Origin: Diphasiastrum complanatum
Taxonomy: Eukaryota; Streptophyta; Lycopodiopsida; Lycopodiales; Lycopodiaceae
Direction: 5' to 3'
DNA: 60,000 bases
NCBI GenBank assembly: GCA_029204225.1
Contig: CM055096.1
Span: forward strand, 66,006,370 to 66,066,369
Positions within the stretch are counted from its first letter, which is position 1; each line of letters begins with the position of its first letter. The position numbers and the translations under genes are program-made. The notes beneath the pieces were generated by a model. That model did not search any database. It had not been told where the DNA came from and worked only from the letters and a program-made list of their open reading frames with translations. Of the stretch, positions 10,234 to 21,473 are shown one piece after another.

Positions 10234-13200
10234 TTTATTAACATCTTTGGATGCCAAAAGGCATATAAGACCAGATAAGTACATCTCAAGTGTGATAGAT
10301 ACTGAAAGGAGCATATGAATGTCTAAACTGCTCTCAGACATGAAAGTCTGAAATATGGTACAAAGGGGGTGTCGTATAACTATACTATAACTATACAATA
10401 TCCATCTAGACTGCATGGTAGATCATGTCGCCACGGGACCACTGCTGAAGAAAGCAAGTATAGAAGAAGCTGGTGCTAAAGTAGTAGGCCTGCGCACATG
10501 AGCTCTAGATCTATGAGGTCTCCTGGTAGCTCTAACGTGTGGTCTGTAGGCAACACGCTGTCGCCCTCACCCTACCTCAATCTCTCATTGGATATCGTCA
10601 AATTTACAGAGTGGGGGTATATTTTTCTCACCGGGAATTTTAAAGCCAGGAAATCCTCATGACAGTCAAACACCACCGACCAACTCCGCGTGCATGCCCT
10701 TGACAGTGATAAGATGGGAGTTACCAGGATTTCCGAGGACAGTTTGGGACCTATTACCCCATATGGTGAATATTTAACAGTTTGGAGAGGCCCATGAGTT
10801 AGCCATTTATAATGGCACTTGTTGGCCAGATTCAAGCAGCTGTACTTGTCATCCTCACAATGGGGGACATAGTGTCATTGATTATCTCATGGGGCCACCA
10901 TCCTCCATATCTCTCATCTTTGATTTCCATATCTCTCCCACCACCCTTTTTGATCACTCTTTCGCTATTGGTCGCCTCACAACCCCCCAGTCTCCTATCC
11001 CACGCTTACCCGTGCACCCAAACATACATTTAGCCCTCTATACATGCCAGTCTACCAAGAGTCTTTGGCTTCATTACTTCACTCTTTTCCCCATGACAGT
11101 ACAGTTGACGCACAATCTGCTTTCCTTATCACCTCCCTTCACACCGCCGCTTCTCTAGCCTTCCCTTGTAAGCCCCATAAAGGCGAATCCAAACATTCTT
11201 TACCACTTCGTCCTCTACAACCCCCCGTGGTATGATGTCGAATGTCGTTCTCTTTATCTTGTCACCCATGCACGTGCCCATGCTCCTCACCTTCTCCATT
11301 CCTCCCAACGTTCATACCAGCGTACTCTCCGCCGCAAAAAGCAAGCCTATGATGACTCCAAAAGAAAATGTCTTGTTTACCTTCTCTTCAGCTCCTCCTC
11401 AAAAGCTTTTTGGCGAGAATTTATCCCTCATGCCCCACCATCTCTCCTGGATGATCTTCGCATATGGGCTGACTATGCTACTAGCCTATACACCATACCC
11501 ACTGATTCACCCATTTCTATCTCTCCTTGACCTTCTGAGTTCACCTTCCTCACCTCTGACATGGTACTTGCGGCCATTAAGAGAATGAAGTCCCATAAGG
11601 CAAGAGATATCGAAGACCTTGAATCTGAACTCTTGATCCTTTTGAATTGGCTCGCTATTTATCGTGCATGATTTTTCAAGATGTTTAATATAGGGGCTGT
11701 CCTGTCAAAGTGAGGAGTCACAAAGCATAGAGGAGTTCTAAGAAGAGAACACGATTGTTCTAGTGTAGGTTTGGGCTTGGGTTGCAAAAATGACAATAAG
11801 AGTAATAAATGGCTCTGATGAATCCCAAAGTACTCAATGAAGAGCCTAGGGGCCCAAACCAATTAGTTTCATGTACGATCTAGATGGGGCAAAGAACCAA
11901 GGATTTTAATATATTATGCATCTAACTCTTCCAACATGAAGCCAAGAACCCAACGATCGTGTGGGCTTGCAACCAAGTAGTGGGCAGGCTCCTGAAGCAT
12001 GAACAGTCCATACTAGTTCACTTTAGAGTTTCAGAGTTTGTAAAGTTGAGTGCTTCAAGAGAGCCTAAATAACAGAGCTTCCTCATAAGAGAGCTACAGC
12101 AAGCATCCTATAAATGTAGATCATTGTCTGGTCTCTCTTTGGAAGTATCATCATTCACAGAAAAATTGTAGCATTTTCAAGTGTTCTCAATAATTTTTTA
12201 AGACTCCCCTCTTAACTCCACACCTATTGGCCTGAAATAGGAAAAAGGGAATAGTAATCCGCTTCAAAAATTCTCAGCTCACAAAAGACTCAAATTATAA
12301 AAACAGCGATGAAGCAATACAAATGGCTGCTACATTAACAGTGGGAGTAACAAAAAGTTCCCAAACACTTAAACGGCTTTTGTGAAACATAACTATCACG
12401 AGTTATCAAGGCCCATAGTACATACCTGCAAGCATGGAAGTATTGGAGGATTCCGTTGCTGAAGAAAATGAATACACATCATGACATACCTGTAAACGAA
12501 AGACACAGTCACAACCCAAATCCATTTCACCTCCTTCAAAAGAAGAGGAAAGATGTTTTTCCTTATTTGGAAGGTTTCCTTAGGAAACTGGATGCTACAA
12601 AAAAGATTAGATGCCCTTTCTCTTTTGTTCTTTGGCATATTTTAAATATAATAGTAAGAGTCAGACCCACAAGGATTGAAGAGGTTCTTAAAGTCCTTCA
12701 TACAGATGCCAGATACATCAACTAGAAGCTTTTCAGAAAAGGTGGTCAAAGAGCAAACTTGACAAGATTGATGATACTTCATTAAAAAGGTTGAGGACGA
12801 GAATAGCTTAAAGGGGACATACGCATAGCTCGAAAGTGTTCCACGATAAGTTTCATTGACTTGACGACGCTTAGCCCAATGCTTCACCATAAAAGCCAAC
12901 TGCCTTAAGCGAACATCAATTTTGGAATAATCATGAAGTAGCTTTGAATTCACAACTGCCAACATATTATTGACACAAATATCACAAGATATACCAGTCA
13001 CTGGATCTGTGAATTTGACAACTGGGACTCTTGCATGAGTCAAAGCCTGCAGAAGATGATCTTCAATAAATATATTTCTGACCCAATTGAAGAAATATTC
13101 CGAAACCAGGAATAGTCAATTCAATTTCCAGCAATGCCCCTTAGTGAGTATGTGACATTCTCAGACTAGTGACACTTTGCCATTCTCACTGATTAATAGA

Positions 13201-16200
13201 GCTTCATGAACAGGCAGATATGCTAAAATCAGACAGACTGCCTATAATATGACTCAACCAAATATCAACATTTAAAAGCTGACCTGCACATTTTGCATAT
13301 TATCACCCTCCAAAATAGCTGCCATTCTTACAACAAGTTCAGCTTTGTTCATCTTTCTATCCTCGACAGTGAGGCACACGTCAATGTCACTATTACGAAC
13401 ACCAAATGCATTTGCACATGATCCGTAAAGAAAAAGCTTCGCCCCCGGCCACGTCTTATACACAACACCATCCAATTGTGAGAGAACCTTGCTGCGCCTC
13501 ATTTCTTCTTCTTCTGAGGGTATTAAGGATATATATAGTTCAAATAATTGAATAGTAAAATTTTCCATTTCCACACGATGCTGCATACCCTTCTTTGGGA
13601 GCCGTCGAGGTTCTCGAGATCTATTTCCACTTGCTGACACTTCTGGGTCCTAAGGATTGACAGCAAAAGAGACACGTCCAAGCATAAGCTGTCATCATGT
13701 TCTTGTCTAAGTCGTGTCAAAATCTTGTTTTTATACCTTACCCCTTTCCTACCATGAATGCTACTTAAAAGCATGATGCATATGTAACATTGATGAATGT
13801 GAATCCAACATGACAGGCACCTAAATCACCTTAACAATGATTTTAGCACACAAGCTATTCTCTGATTATGAAAGCTGAAACTGCCTGCTGGATTGTACAT
13901 ATGTGAACAGTAAGGACAACCGAATGAAGCACTAGTCACAGCAACATGCAATGGGTCAAGTCTGTGCTCAATAACTACAGAAAATAACACGCAAACTTCA
14001 ATATCTAAAAAATTTTCGGTGCACACACGGATTGATAAATATGAATCAAACTGAAAATTTTACCTTTATTGCTTGGTGATTAGGGAGTCCATTGCTATTC
14101 TGGCTATATTGCCGCACTTCCTGATCGTCTTCAAGTTCCAAATAATCCGCAAACTCTTTAATGAGCTCCTCTTGCTCCTCCTTGCCAAGAAGTTCTTCAC
14201 GCTTTTCACAGTCTTCAGCTTCCAAACCACCATTGTCCATCTCATCTTGCTCATATCGAGCAACTATCCCGTGCAACTGTCGCCTTCCCTCTTGCAAGGC
14301 AGGACCAGTAACAGAGTCTTGCTGGCATCCAGCTGGTAACCCTGGATGTTCAAGTTGAAATACGAATGGGATTGATCCTGACTGATTTTCACATTTAGTG
14401 TTAACAGAACCCTTTGCTTCCAGCCGAGAATCACGATCATCCTCCACCAGATCAGTTAGAAGCTTCTGCTGCAAAGAACCTTCTAACTGTGGTTGCTTCA
14501 GCCGCCATTCCTGCTGCAGTCGCTTGCGTCTTTTGGCCTCATCAGCCTTGGAAATCACCCCATTCATAAGCTTGGATGTTCGTGAATCATGCTTCTCCTC
14601 ACTCACCTCCACCTCCCTTCCCTTATGCCTCTCATTCACAGCAACCCACTGCCCAGCAATTCCTTTTGAACTACTTTTCTTGCTTTCACCTCGTGACTGT
14701 ATCCGTTGTCTACCACCACGCCTACTATTATCTTCTCTTTCACTTTCACATAAAAGTTCAATCTCTGACCCCTTTCGAGCAGTCTCAATTGGCTCCATAA
14801 TCCTCAACCCTTGTGAACAGTTGAGTTTCATGCTGATGCAATCATTTGCTTTTTCAAACTGCCCACGGTTTGCAGAGCTTTTTCGATTGTGTTGGTGCAA
14901 ATCATAAGCTTGTTCTGGGAATTGAGAAGCTCCATTGACAGAATTCCAGCTTTCCCACCCATTCAGAGAGCTTCTTGCTCTATAGGGTTCAATGCTTTCA
15001 GAGGGAATTTTTGAGGCAGAACCTTTCGAAGTTGCAATTGTACTTACATCTGCATCTCCTTGACAAAAAAATACATTCCCACTGTTGACTAGCCCAGAGC
15101 TGGACAAAGTCTCTAAATTTTTCTCCTGAATTGATTTCCCTTCGCTAATGCAGGTTGCCTCATTTGTTGGGACCTCCAAAACTGCTCGCCCATCATCTTC
15201 ATGAAATGATGATCTTAAACTTCCTTCTTGACAAAAGTCTTGTGAGCTCTGGGTAGACGGTGTAACTTTCCACAATTTTCCTAAGATATCCTTGGGACTT
15301 TTAGGAGGGGAGTGGCAACTGCGTTTGGGAGGGCCAATAGGACCATGAACTGTTAGAACACTTCCTTTTTGACTACTTCTTTGGAACTGATTTCCTGCAT
15401 CTGGAATACCTCCAAGCAACCCCGCTGCAGGTTCCTTACCTGAAGTTAGATCGTGTATCTTATCGGCATTGCCCTGCAAAAGTTGCAAAAGCTCAGCTCC
15501 ATTTCCATAAAACTGTTGATGAGAAAGCAGTACATGCTGTTGCTGATGCGCGGCCACCTGAGGGCCAGTAAATGCAAACCCTTCCTTTGTCTCCAAATTT
15601 GCCTGATCCACAACACCCTTCCAATCTTGGAAACGTTGTTTTCCAGAACTAGGCTTATTTGTGTCATCCATTTGCCCAGATCGAGAGAGGAATGGGAGTG
15701 TAGGATGAGTTTGAAATACAAAAGCTTGGTCGACAGAAGGAAGAGAATGACGCACACTTGAAGGCATAAAACCTTCCACGGTTTGAGGATAAGATGGCTC
15801 TCCATGAGGAGGGAACGTGAAATGGTCTGCATTTGACTGGAAAGTATATCCCACGGGAGACTGGGAGGAAAACTCTACTGCTTCCGGAAAAAAAGGAGGA
15901 AATGAATTCTCTCGAGCAGGATGGTAGTGGGGCTCTGTCAAAGAAAATGCATTTTCTGGATGAAATGGGGGTGCCAAGCCTATCCTAAAAGCTTGAGGCA
16001 TGTATGAAGGGCTGGATTGCACGTCTGGATAAATGTCACCGACCAGATTCCTAGCAGGAAAAGGACGACTCGGTCCCATTGCAGCCACGGCAGGATCATG
16101 TAGCTGCCAAGGTATTTGCTCTTCTTCCTGCCTTTCTACATGCTCTTTGCCACCAACTTTCTGATTGTTATTATTGCCAGCTCTAAGGAGCTGCAGCAGA

Positions 16201-16349
16201 AAGTCCCCATTACGCGATGAGGGTTCTAAACTGGTATTCCCATTGGACATCAAATCACCAAATCTTTCCAGCTTTTCATTCGAATGTGAAGGAAGGCTAT
16301 TATCTGATTGACTTACCAAAGGCCGTTGAAGAGGAATGTGCCAGGTCAT
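5185..16349 (-). CDS. URT1: UTP:RNA uridylyltransferase, URT1-like (six coding exons)
   Basis: The joined exons 16349-14064, 13649-13284, 13046-12823, 12489-12426, 5740-5544 and 5401-5185 read through without a stop and give 1117 residues. Family knowledge: URT1 is a cytoplasmic nucleotidyltransferase that adds uridines to deadenylated mRNA tails, limiting excessive deadenylation and steering decay. Seen here: a long low-complexity N-terminal region; a short helix-like motif [11 protein letters not shown] at 48-58 and [13 protein letters not shown] at 85-97, both close to conserved N-terminal motifs of plant URT1; and the catalytic polymerase-beta-like domain with YGSCANAFG (GS at 838-839), DID (Asp850, Asp852) and a third Asp at about 906 in GISCDIC. 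The PAP/25A-associated domain follows to [16 protein letters not shown] and ends at DQF. All catalytic residues are present, so it looks functional. Intron 4 is 6.7 kb and full of transposon relics. HESO1, the other plant TUTase, is less likely because of the N-terminal motifs. Confidence 0.93.
5544..5740 (-). CDS. URT1: URT1 coding exon 5 (PAP/25A-associated domain)
   Basis: 197 bp, opening [10 protein letters not shown] after TGTGCAG, then [12 protein letters not shown] and [22 protein letters not shown], all recognisable URT1 signature. The donor is GTCTCT, inside a GA/CT microsatellite (5517-5541) just past the splice site. A hAT-like MITE sits 204 bp upstream of this exon. Confidence 0.95.
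5944..6693. mobile_element. hAT-like non-autonomous DNA transposon (MITE), 750 bp
   Basis: A perfect 8-bp target duplication ACTTTGAC flanks it (5936-5943 and 6694-6701), the length typical of hAT transposition. The ends are imperfect inverted repeats: CAAGGTTGCAG on the left and, in reverse complement, CTGTGTTGCAG on the right, each running into CGCGATCCG. No transposase is encoded. The core at 6280-6420 is strikingly GC-rich, with runs of G and C, and two A-tracts lie at about 6556-6613. It lies in URT1 intron 4, in the same region as exon 5. Confidence 0.8.
7110..8640 (-). mobile_element. Ty3/gypsy pol relic (RT and RNase H)
   Basis: On the minus strand, broken frames give a linker (NHKVDLM type), the RT-palm motif [14 protein letters not shown] with [23 protein letters not shown], then [28 protein letters not shown] and WSESLDEGF (start of RNase H), and later [16 protein letters not shown]. 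This is the gypsy order. The catalytic YxDD-type motif is FLDD, normal for gypsy. Frameshifts, stops and a retroposon insertion (7863-7948) make it a fossil. It is colinear with URT1 transcription, inside intron 4. Confidence 0.8.
7863..7948 (+). mobile_element. tRNA-like short retroposon (SINE or tRNA retropseudogene)
   Basis: An 86-bp insert is bounded by a perfect 16-bp duplication (CACATTTGGACTCTTC at 7847-7862 and 7949-7964). Inside are a pol III A-box-like TGGCTGAGTTGG (7874-7885) and a B-box-like GGTCCCAAGTTCAAGCC (7912-7928), spaced as in a tRNA gene. It lacks a clear A-tail. It splits the gypsy RT reading frame, so it came later. Target-site duplication of this length is typical of LINE-mobilised retroposition. 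Confidence 0.75.
8641..9479. other. Intron 4 sequence without recognisable features
   Basis: I see no domain-bearing reading frame. Near 9310-9380, AAACGTGTT-like words recur in both orientations, a weak sign of a further degenerate repeat. Confidence 0.5.
9480..9870 (-). mobile_element. LINE ORF1-like fragment
   Basis: On the minus strand, a heptad-like coiled coil rich in Lys, Glu, Gln and Ile is followed by a low-complexity Ser/Ala/Pro stretch and, after one frameshift, by [21 protein letters not shown] coiled coil followed by an N-I-R-V-x-G-I-P motif is the layout of ORF1 proteins of L1-like non-LTR elements. It lies 0.7 kb from a LINE endonuclease/RT-linker fragment pointing the other way. 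Confidence 0.5.
10184..10230. repeat. (GA)n microsatellite
   Basis: About 23 uninterrupted GA units follow G-runs at 10064-10078 and 10158-10184. It lies between the two LINE pieces within URT1 intron 4. Confidence 0.95.
10580..11700 (+). mobile_element. LINE (non-LTR retrotransposon) endonuclease to RT-linker fragment
   Basis: Joined plus-strand frames give the C-terminal half of an apurinic-type endonuclease: [12 protein letters not shown] (about 10610-10650, the DFNAR-type motif), then [31 protein letters not shown] (about 10848-10893, the SviDY motif). These are followed by the endonuclease-RT linker [36 protein letters not shown] and finally [23 protein letters not shown], which leads into the RT domain. 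Several stops and frameshifts make it dead, and the RT core is missing. It is antisense to URT1 within intron 4. Confidence 0.8.
11701..12425. other. Intron 4 sequence without recognisable features
   Basis: AT-rich, with no recognisable domain or repeat. It ends at the URT1 exon 4 donor. Confidence 0.5.
12426..12489 (-). CDS. URT1: URT1 coding exon 4 (64 bp)
   Basis: This short exon encodes [21 protein letters not shown], matching the URT1/TUTase consensus exactly in register with exon 3 (acceptor TTTACAG) and exon 5. The donor is GTATGT. It is followed by the 6685-bp intron 4. Confidence 0.93.
12823..13046 (-). CDS. URT1: URT1 coding exon 3 (third catalytic Asp)
   Basis: 224 bp, opening [12 protein letters not shown] after CTGCAG. 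GISCDIC supplies the third catalytic aspartate, followed by VDVRLRQL-type sequence (here [19 protein letters not shown]) and GTLSSYA. The donor is GTATGT, and the exon ends after the second base of the Ala codon. Confidence 0.95.
13284..13649 (-). CDS. URT1: URT1 coding exon 2 (nucleotidyltransferase core)
   Basis: Residues 763-884. It opens DPEVSASG after the acceptor CCTTAG and carries [24 protein letters not shown] and SDIDVCL, the polymerase-beta-like active site with two of its three acidic residues. It ends NMQNVQ before the donor GTCAGC (phase 0). Confidence 0.95.
14064..16349 (-). CDS. URT1: URT1 coding exon 1 (disordered N-terminal region)
   Basis: Codes for residues 1-762 from the ATG at 16349, the first in-frame ATG. 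The segment is rich in Ser, Gln, Pro and charged residues and has no folded domain. Acidic runs near the end ([21 protein letters not shown]) precede the catalytic region. It ends AIK before the donor GTAAAA (phase 0). It is about twice as long as the corresponding part of Arabidopsis URT1 as I remember it. Confidence 0.9.
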
Positions 16350-17360
16350 GGTTCATCTGGAATTCCGACAAATTCTATCGTAGAATAACTTCTACCTAGG
16401 AATAGCTTAAAGGGATCAAGATCCCATACAAGTAGGGTATGAAGAGATGTAGAACATGTGGAAACTTTGCATCCTGTGAGTGATATGTCTGCGACAGCTG
16501 CTTCGATTGTTCATCTTTATGGTGTGGCAAAGTAGGATCCATCCACCGCAAATTGTTTCGAAGTGAAGCCTTTTAAACTAGCAGCCAGTAAATGACAATT
16601 CAGAGCTTACTTCTCTGAAAGATGAAAGTAGCACCAATTTTGCGCAGAAAAGGAATTGATGGGAACAACACCTGAAACGAAACTTATGACAACAGCAAAA
16701 CCAATCTGTGCTGTGGATAACAGACCTTTGTATTTAGGCGAAGCTTAAACTATAATTCATCTACAAAAGAAAGGAGACAGGAGACAGCACACTTCACAGA
16801 GCCAAACAAAAAGAGACGGTTCGTTATGTAAAGATAATACCAAACCTTTCCCCAACAAAAGAGGAAATCAAAGACATGCAAGAAGAAAGACAATCAAAGA
16901 CAATTCATTATCTAATAAAATAACAAAGCCTACCAGCTTGCGATCCCGATTTCCTTCTGATTTTGAAACCTTCTAGAAGCATATCCATGCTTTTTTGCCA
17001 AACTGATGCAGCATCACCAACGTACAAAGCCAGAAATCCCCTTGCGTTTAAGGCGCTTCATCAACTGAATGGCTCAGGAGCAAAACCCCGACTGCGAACG
17101 CATCAGCAGCAGCAGCAGCAGCAGCCAGCTTCAGTGAGACAAGGAAAACAACAATTCCTGCATAAAATAAACGAAACTGGCTCTCTAATCTCTCTGCTTC
17201 TCCGAGGTATGGATTCTACATCCCTCCTCATCCATCCATCCTCCTCCTTCCCTCCCTCCTCTGTCCCTCCTCGCGAGAACGCGAGGACAAAATTAGGGCG
17301 GAGCAATTGACGAATTGATTGACCCACCCCAGAGAAGCTCCAGCTTATATTATTATTATT
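16350..17360 (-). promoter_or_regulatory. URT1 5' leader and likely promoter region
   Basis: No coding frame continues upstream of the ATG. On the minus strand, a polypyrimidine-poor ATTCCTAG at about 16396 could be the acceptor of a 5' leader intron. A CAG/CTG trinucleotide run lies at 17104-17125 and a Ser/Arg-coding-like C/T-rich stretch at 17205-17280, as is common in plant 5' leaders. TATAAG on the minus strand near 17345-17350 may be a TATA box. The transcription start is not determinable from sequence alone. Confidence 0.35.
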
Positions 17361-17887
17361 ACAGTTTCAACAAAAGCACAGTTTGAAGAGGCATTCAATA
17401 AAAATATTAGAAAAAGCTAAGAGTTTCGAGAGCCCAATTACCAAAACCAAAAAGAAAAAAGGGGAAGGGGTTTGACATGCCTGTGTTTCTATATAAAAAA
17501 TTGGTTTCCTTTTACTTTGCCCTCAATAGAGTCAATCTAAGCTTTTTTGAGTTACCCTATATAGAAACTTACCATTTCTAAAGCTTCTCAACTTGTCCAT
17601 GGGAGTGAGGTGTACATTGTATGGGTCTCTAGAGTTGTTGACTACCACCGGAAAAGTGTAGACTCCAATGTCACTCGAAAGGTGTAGGCTCGAATCCCAA
17701 CCCCTATGCATTGATATCTAAGGAGATTCTAAGCTTCTTAAATGGCATTGCCAAGTTGTATATACGCTGTATATAAATACCACTAGTTGCTTAACATGTG
17801 TGCAAACAAAACAAAAAAAAGCTTCTCAAAAAGAGGACTATCACTCATACAAATGTGTGTGGGTGTGTGTTTTTATATAAAAAAAAA

Positions 17888-17918
<31 letters not shown>

Positions 17919-19560
17919 AAAAAAAACGTCAAAAATCTTATGGTATCAAATTTTTGAAAAATAATGTAATTTTCATTTTTATACTTTGCTAATTTTCCTG
18001 AGTACTCGATAGTGGTAAGTTGTTGTAAATATCTATAAAAAGTTGAGTTGTCGCTCTTATGTGACTATGAACATCAAAGTAAATCTTTTTTTTTGTCTAA
18101 TTTTCAAATTTAAATTCTTTGTTTTTGTTAAGTTTCAACTGTTAAATACAAGGCAAATCTTATTGTGATATTTTAAATTACCTTGTCTGAATTTTTTTCA
18201 TTTATGTCCACGTGGTGTATGGATTTGCCACATATCATCTTTTTGCATGGTCTTTTTACGCTTTGAAGACCTCGTCAAATCCATGTCTTGGATAGGTATC
18301 ATCTAAAACGGTTTGTGAGATTGTTTCATGCATGTTTTCTCCCATTGCATCAATGCTTGTCCTATGGCTACGAAATGGAAAAAGCTATTGAGATGTTTTA
18401 CTATGTGTTAGCCAATATTTTCACATAAAAAACTGGGTTGATATTGAGGTTTATTTTCACAAAATTGTAAAAAAATCGGCATGTATAACCCGGCTAGTTG
18501 TGAAAAATCGACATAAAATTGCCTATAGAATTGGGTCTCAGCTCCCGCCCTAAATGGCTAGAGAAAATTATGTGGCCTTAGAAATGGTCAGTAAAAATAT
18601 TTTATGGTTTTTAAAATTAGCCAGTTACAAAAATAAAATAGTCGACATAGCCATGCTAATTTCACCATGTACTAAGTCAATTTTCACTAATATATGATTA
18701 CCTTATATATGTTTTAAGGAAACCGGTTTGTCGAGGGAACCCTAGTCATGAATGCCGCAAAAGTTAGTTTCAAAGAAAGAACCATCGAAGAATGTGCGGG
18801 CCAAGTCAGTAACTCGGTAGGGCAAAAACCCAACGAATGGGCCAACATGTACACGCTATCGGAAAAAATCAAGGGGAGGCCAAATGGAGTGCCAAGGAAA
18901 ATGAAGGCCACTTACAAAAGTAGAGTTTGACAAAGGGTACCACCCAAATTTGGATAATAATGGGCAAAAGACATTGGAAGCTAAAAATTTGAAAGGGTGC
19001 ACCCACTAGCTTTTGACAAAATTAACCAAGATGAATGCTTTGAATGCACCACCCCCCACTCTCTCATGAAGGCCACTTGGTGTACTTTCCAATAGGGTGT
19101 GGACAATTGGCAAGAAAGACTTGAAGTACCCCATTTTGAAGGGGGAACATTGGGAGTTGACTTTAAAAACAAACTCACTCTTTGTATTTTAGGGAGTGAC
19201 TAATTTTGTGAGATAGTGAATTTGGAGTGCGGTTGTCTTGTTCTTAGAGTCTTGTGTGGTAGTTGCATTGTTTTTTGTTGTGTTGTTGGCTCTTTGTAGT
19301 ATGCTCAATCTTGTGTGTGATGAGGGTTTGAGGATGAAGCATAGTGTCTTGCATTGTTGTTAATTGGTTGAGCTTAGTGAGTGATTGGGTTGAGAGGATG
19401 AATGTTAGTTTATTTTCATGTATCTTGCGTGTTTGAGAGAGTTAATTGCTTGAAGAGGGTTTAGATGGTTGTCTTTCAATAGGGTTTGAGTGATTATTGT
19501 GGATGTTGGATGTTTAGGGTAGGTTTATGCTCGAATGTTAGAGTGAATGTGTTATGGCCA
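17361..19560. other. Intergenic sequence without a gene
   Basis: AT-rich DNA with a (TG)n microsatellite at 17888-17912. Short open frames at 18.7-19.2 kb show no domain I recognise. They may belong to the CACTA-type element that follows, but nothing in the sequence proves it. Confidence 0.4.
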
Positions 19561-20028
19561 TATTCAGTTAAGGACATGGAATAGTCCTAATATGGTAGAC
19601 CGGCATTACAACTCGCCGCGATTTGCGATGTGTTTTGTGACGTGAATCGCGAGCTTAATTTTTTTTAATTCATTGTGGACGTTGGAAAAACACGTCGCAA
19701 TGAGGTCGTCGGAATCCGACAAATATAAAACACGTACGACGTACATAAGTTGTCGACTTCCCGGACCTCAGGTTCCGGTGGTTGATGTCGGGTCCAACGT
19801 GGACATCGGATTCCGACATTTGGCAGCATTGGCACTTCCAAGAGTCAAATTCGAGCTTCTAAATTGAATACATTGTATAGAATTCAATTTCCCAAGTCTT
19901 TTTGAGTTTAAGATCATTACAGATCTTGTTTCTTGAGTTTTGTGAGATTCAAGAGAGTAGCTTTGTTGCTAAATTCTGAGAAAGAGAGAAGGGAGAGCCT
20001 TTGAATAGTACATTTGTTGTACTTGTTA

Positions 20029-20433
20029 ACTAGTGAGAATGGGTTCAATTGAAGCCTATCTACTGTTTTGAAGGGCTTTGTGAGACAAAAGGCAAGGCCA
20101 AAAGGTAGCATTGCAGAAAGTTGGCTTGTACAGAAATCTTTGTTTTATATCACCGAAATAATCTCACAATTGCATCCTGCAAGTCCAAAAATGTGGTGTG
20201 AAGAAGAAGATGAACGTGTTAAGGGTGAAGTACCACAAGGAAATGGTGTGCAAAAGAGACTTTCACCTCAATCAAAAGAGAAAATTGATACGTTCATATT
20301 ATATAATTGTGGACAAATGGAAAAGTGGATTTCAAGGTATGAAGAAGCCAAAAAGAAAAGAAACATAACATTAAACGAAAAAGAAATATCAATCGAAGAA
20401 GAAGGAGAGCGTTGGAGAACGACGAACCTTTAG
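20029..20433 (+). pseudogene. CACTA (En/Spm) transposase fragment, DUF4218-like
   Basis: The phrase LKGFVRQKARPKGSIAES closely follows the conserved K-x-(Y/F)-V-R-x-(K/R)-A-(R)-P-x-G-S-I-A-E block of the DUF4218 domain found C-terminal to the TNP2-type transposase of plant CACTA elements. It is followed by a Lys/Glu-rich tail and a stop. The upstream transposase catalytic domain is not visible, so this is a remnant. Confidence 0.65.
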
Positions 20434-20671
20434 AGCCTTTACCTTCAAAATGCTCTCGTGAATGGGTTTTTGATACGATGCTAAAAGCATCCGAAAACGG
20501 AGAAGAAGTGATCAATTAGAATGGGAATTTTTTCGTGGATGAGGATGGAAGGTTAGTGTAGTATTATTTTTGTGAAGTTTTATTTTTGTACTACTCAATA
20601 TATAAATAGTATTTTTAATTACACACATTTATTTATTTTTTAGTATACATCATACACTACCATGTGGGCAT

Positions 20672-21473
20672 ATGGACACCATCATCGTGTTGAGAGAGTT
20701 GACAACAAGCGATTGTGGTATAATGGCCAACTTTCAACAAGAGAGTCGTTCTAGTGCGAGGGACCCTAATGTCATTTCGGACAACCTAGACTTTGTTGAC
20801 ACATTGCAACATATTTATGAGGTCGATTATGAGACTAACGACAAATACTTTATTTTTGACGTAAAATGGTTTAAGGTCATCTATACGCCACAACTAGAAA
20901 TGATAACTCAAAGTTTTTTTCAAATCGACTCAACAAAATGTATATCGATGGACTCTCATGACACTTTAGTATTGCCACGACATTGCGAACAGGTGAGACT
21001 CTAAAATTCCAATGTCATTAATATTCGCAATCCAATTATTTATTTATCAATCTTATAAGACTAACTTAATTTTTCTAATTCTTTGGCAGCTTATATTCCA
21101 TCCAGATCGAAATGACCCAAGATGGTGGTATGTGATCCAACTTAATGCAAGAAAACGACGCGTGTTTGAAGAAAAAGATATTGTTGAATTGGATACACAC
21201 GACGAACCACCACCCAACTTTGAGGACATTTTGGAAGAACCTGAACCACTCATCCAAACTCCAAATGATGTGTAAATGATGGGAGAAGAAGGTACACATA
21301 GAAATGATGAGATTCCTATGATGGTACAAGACCAAATTGGGGATAATTTGAGGCCCCCACGTTTGGATGAGATAGAATTAGAAGAAGAGGAGATTGAATA
21401 TGAGGGTAGCTCACATCATCAAAGAGACACAATTGAAAATCTACGATTATACCTAGACCTAGATTCAGATTAG
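20672..21473 (+). pseudogene. CACTA (En/Spm) transposase 3' part, DUF4216-like
   Basis: Two parts (20672-20992 and 21090-21275) join across a clean GTGAGA..TTGGCAG intron. They read VDTLQHIYEVDYE, then YFIFDVKWFKV and PRHCEQLIFHPDRNDPRWWYV, the layout of the DUF4216 domain that follows DUF4218 in CACTA transposases. After a TAA (21273-21275) the same frame continues with a Glu/Asp-rich tail to 21473. With the preceding fragment this is the 3' end of one element. Confidence 0.6.

Noticed and set aside
9864-10416. Long Ser/Leu- and Arg/Glu-rich frames across 10.1-10.3 kb
   Set aside because: They are simple translations of the (GA)n array and adjacent G-runs inside URT1 intron 4.
14073-15832. 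Open frames antisense or in other frames within URT1 exon 1
   Set aside because: Shadows of the 2.3-kb open exon. The exon itself has the conserved motifs and correct splice ends.
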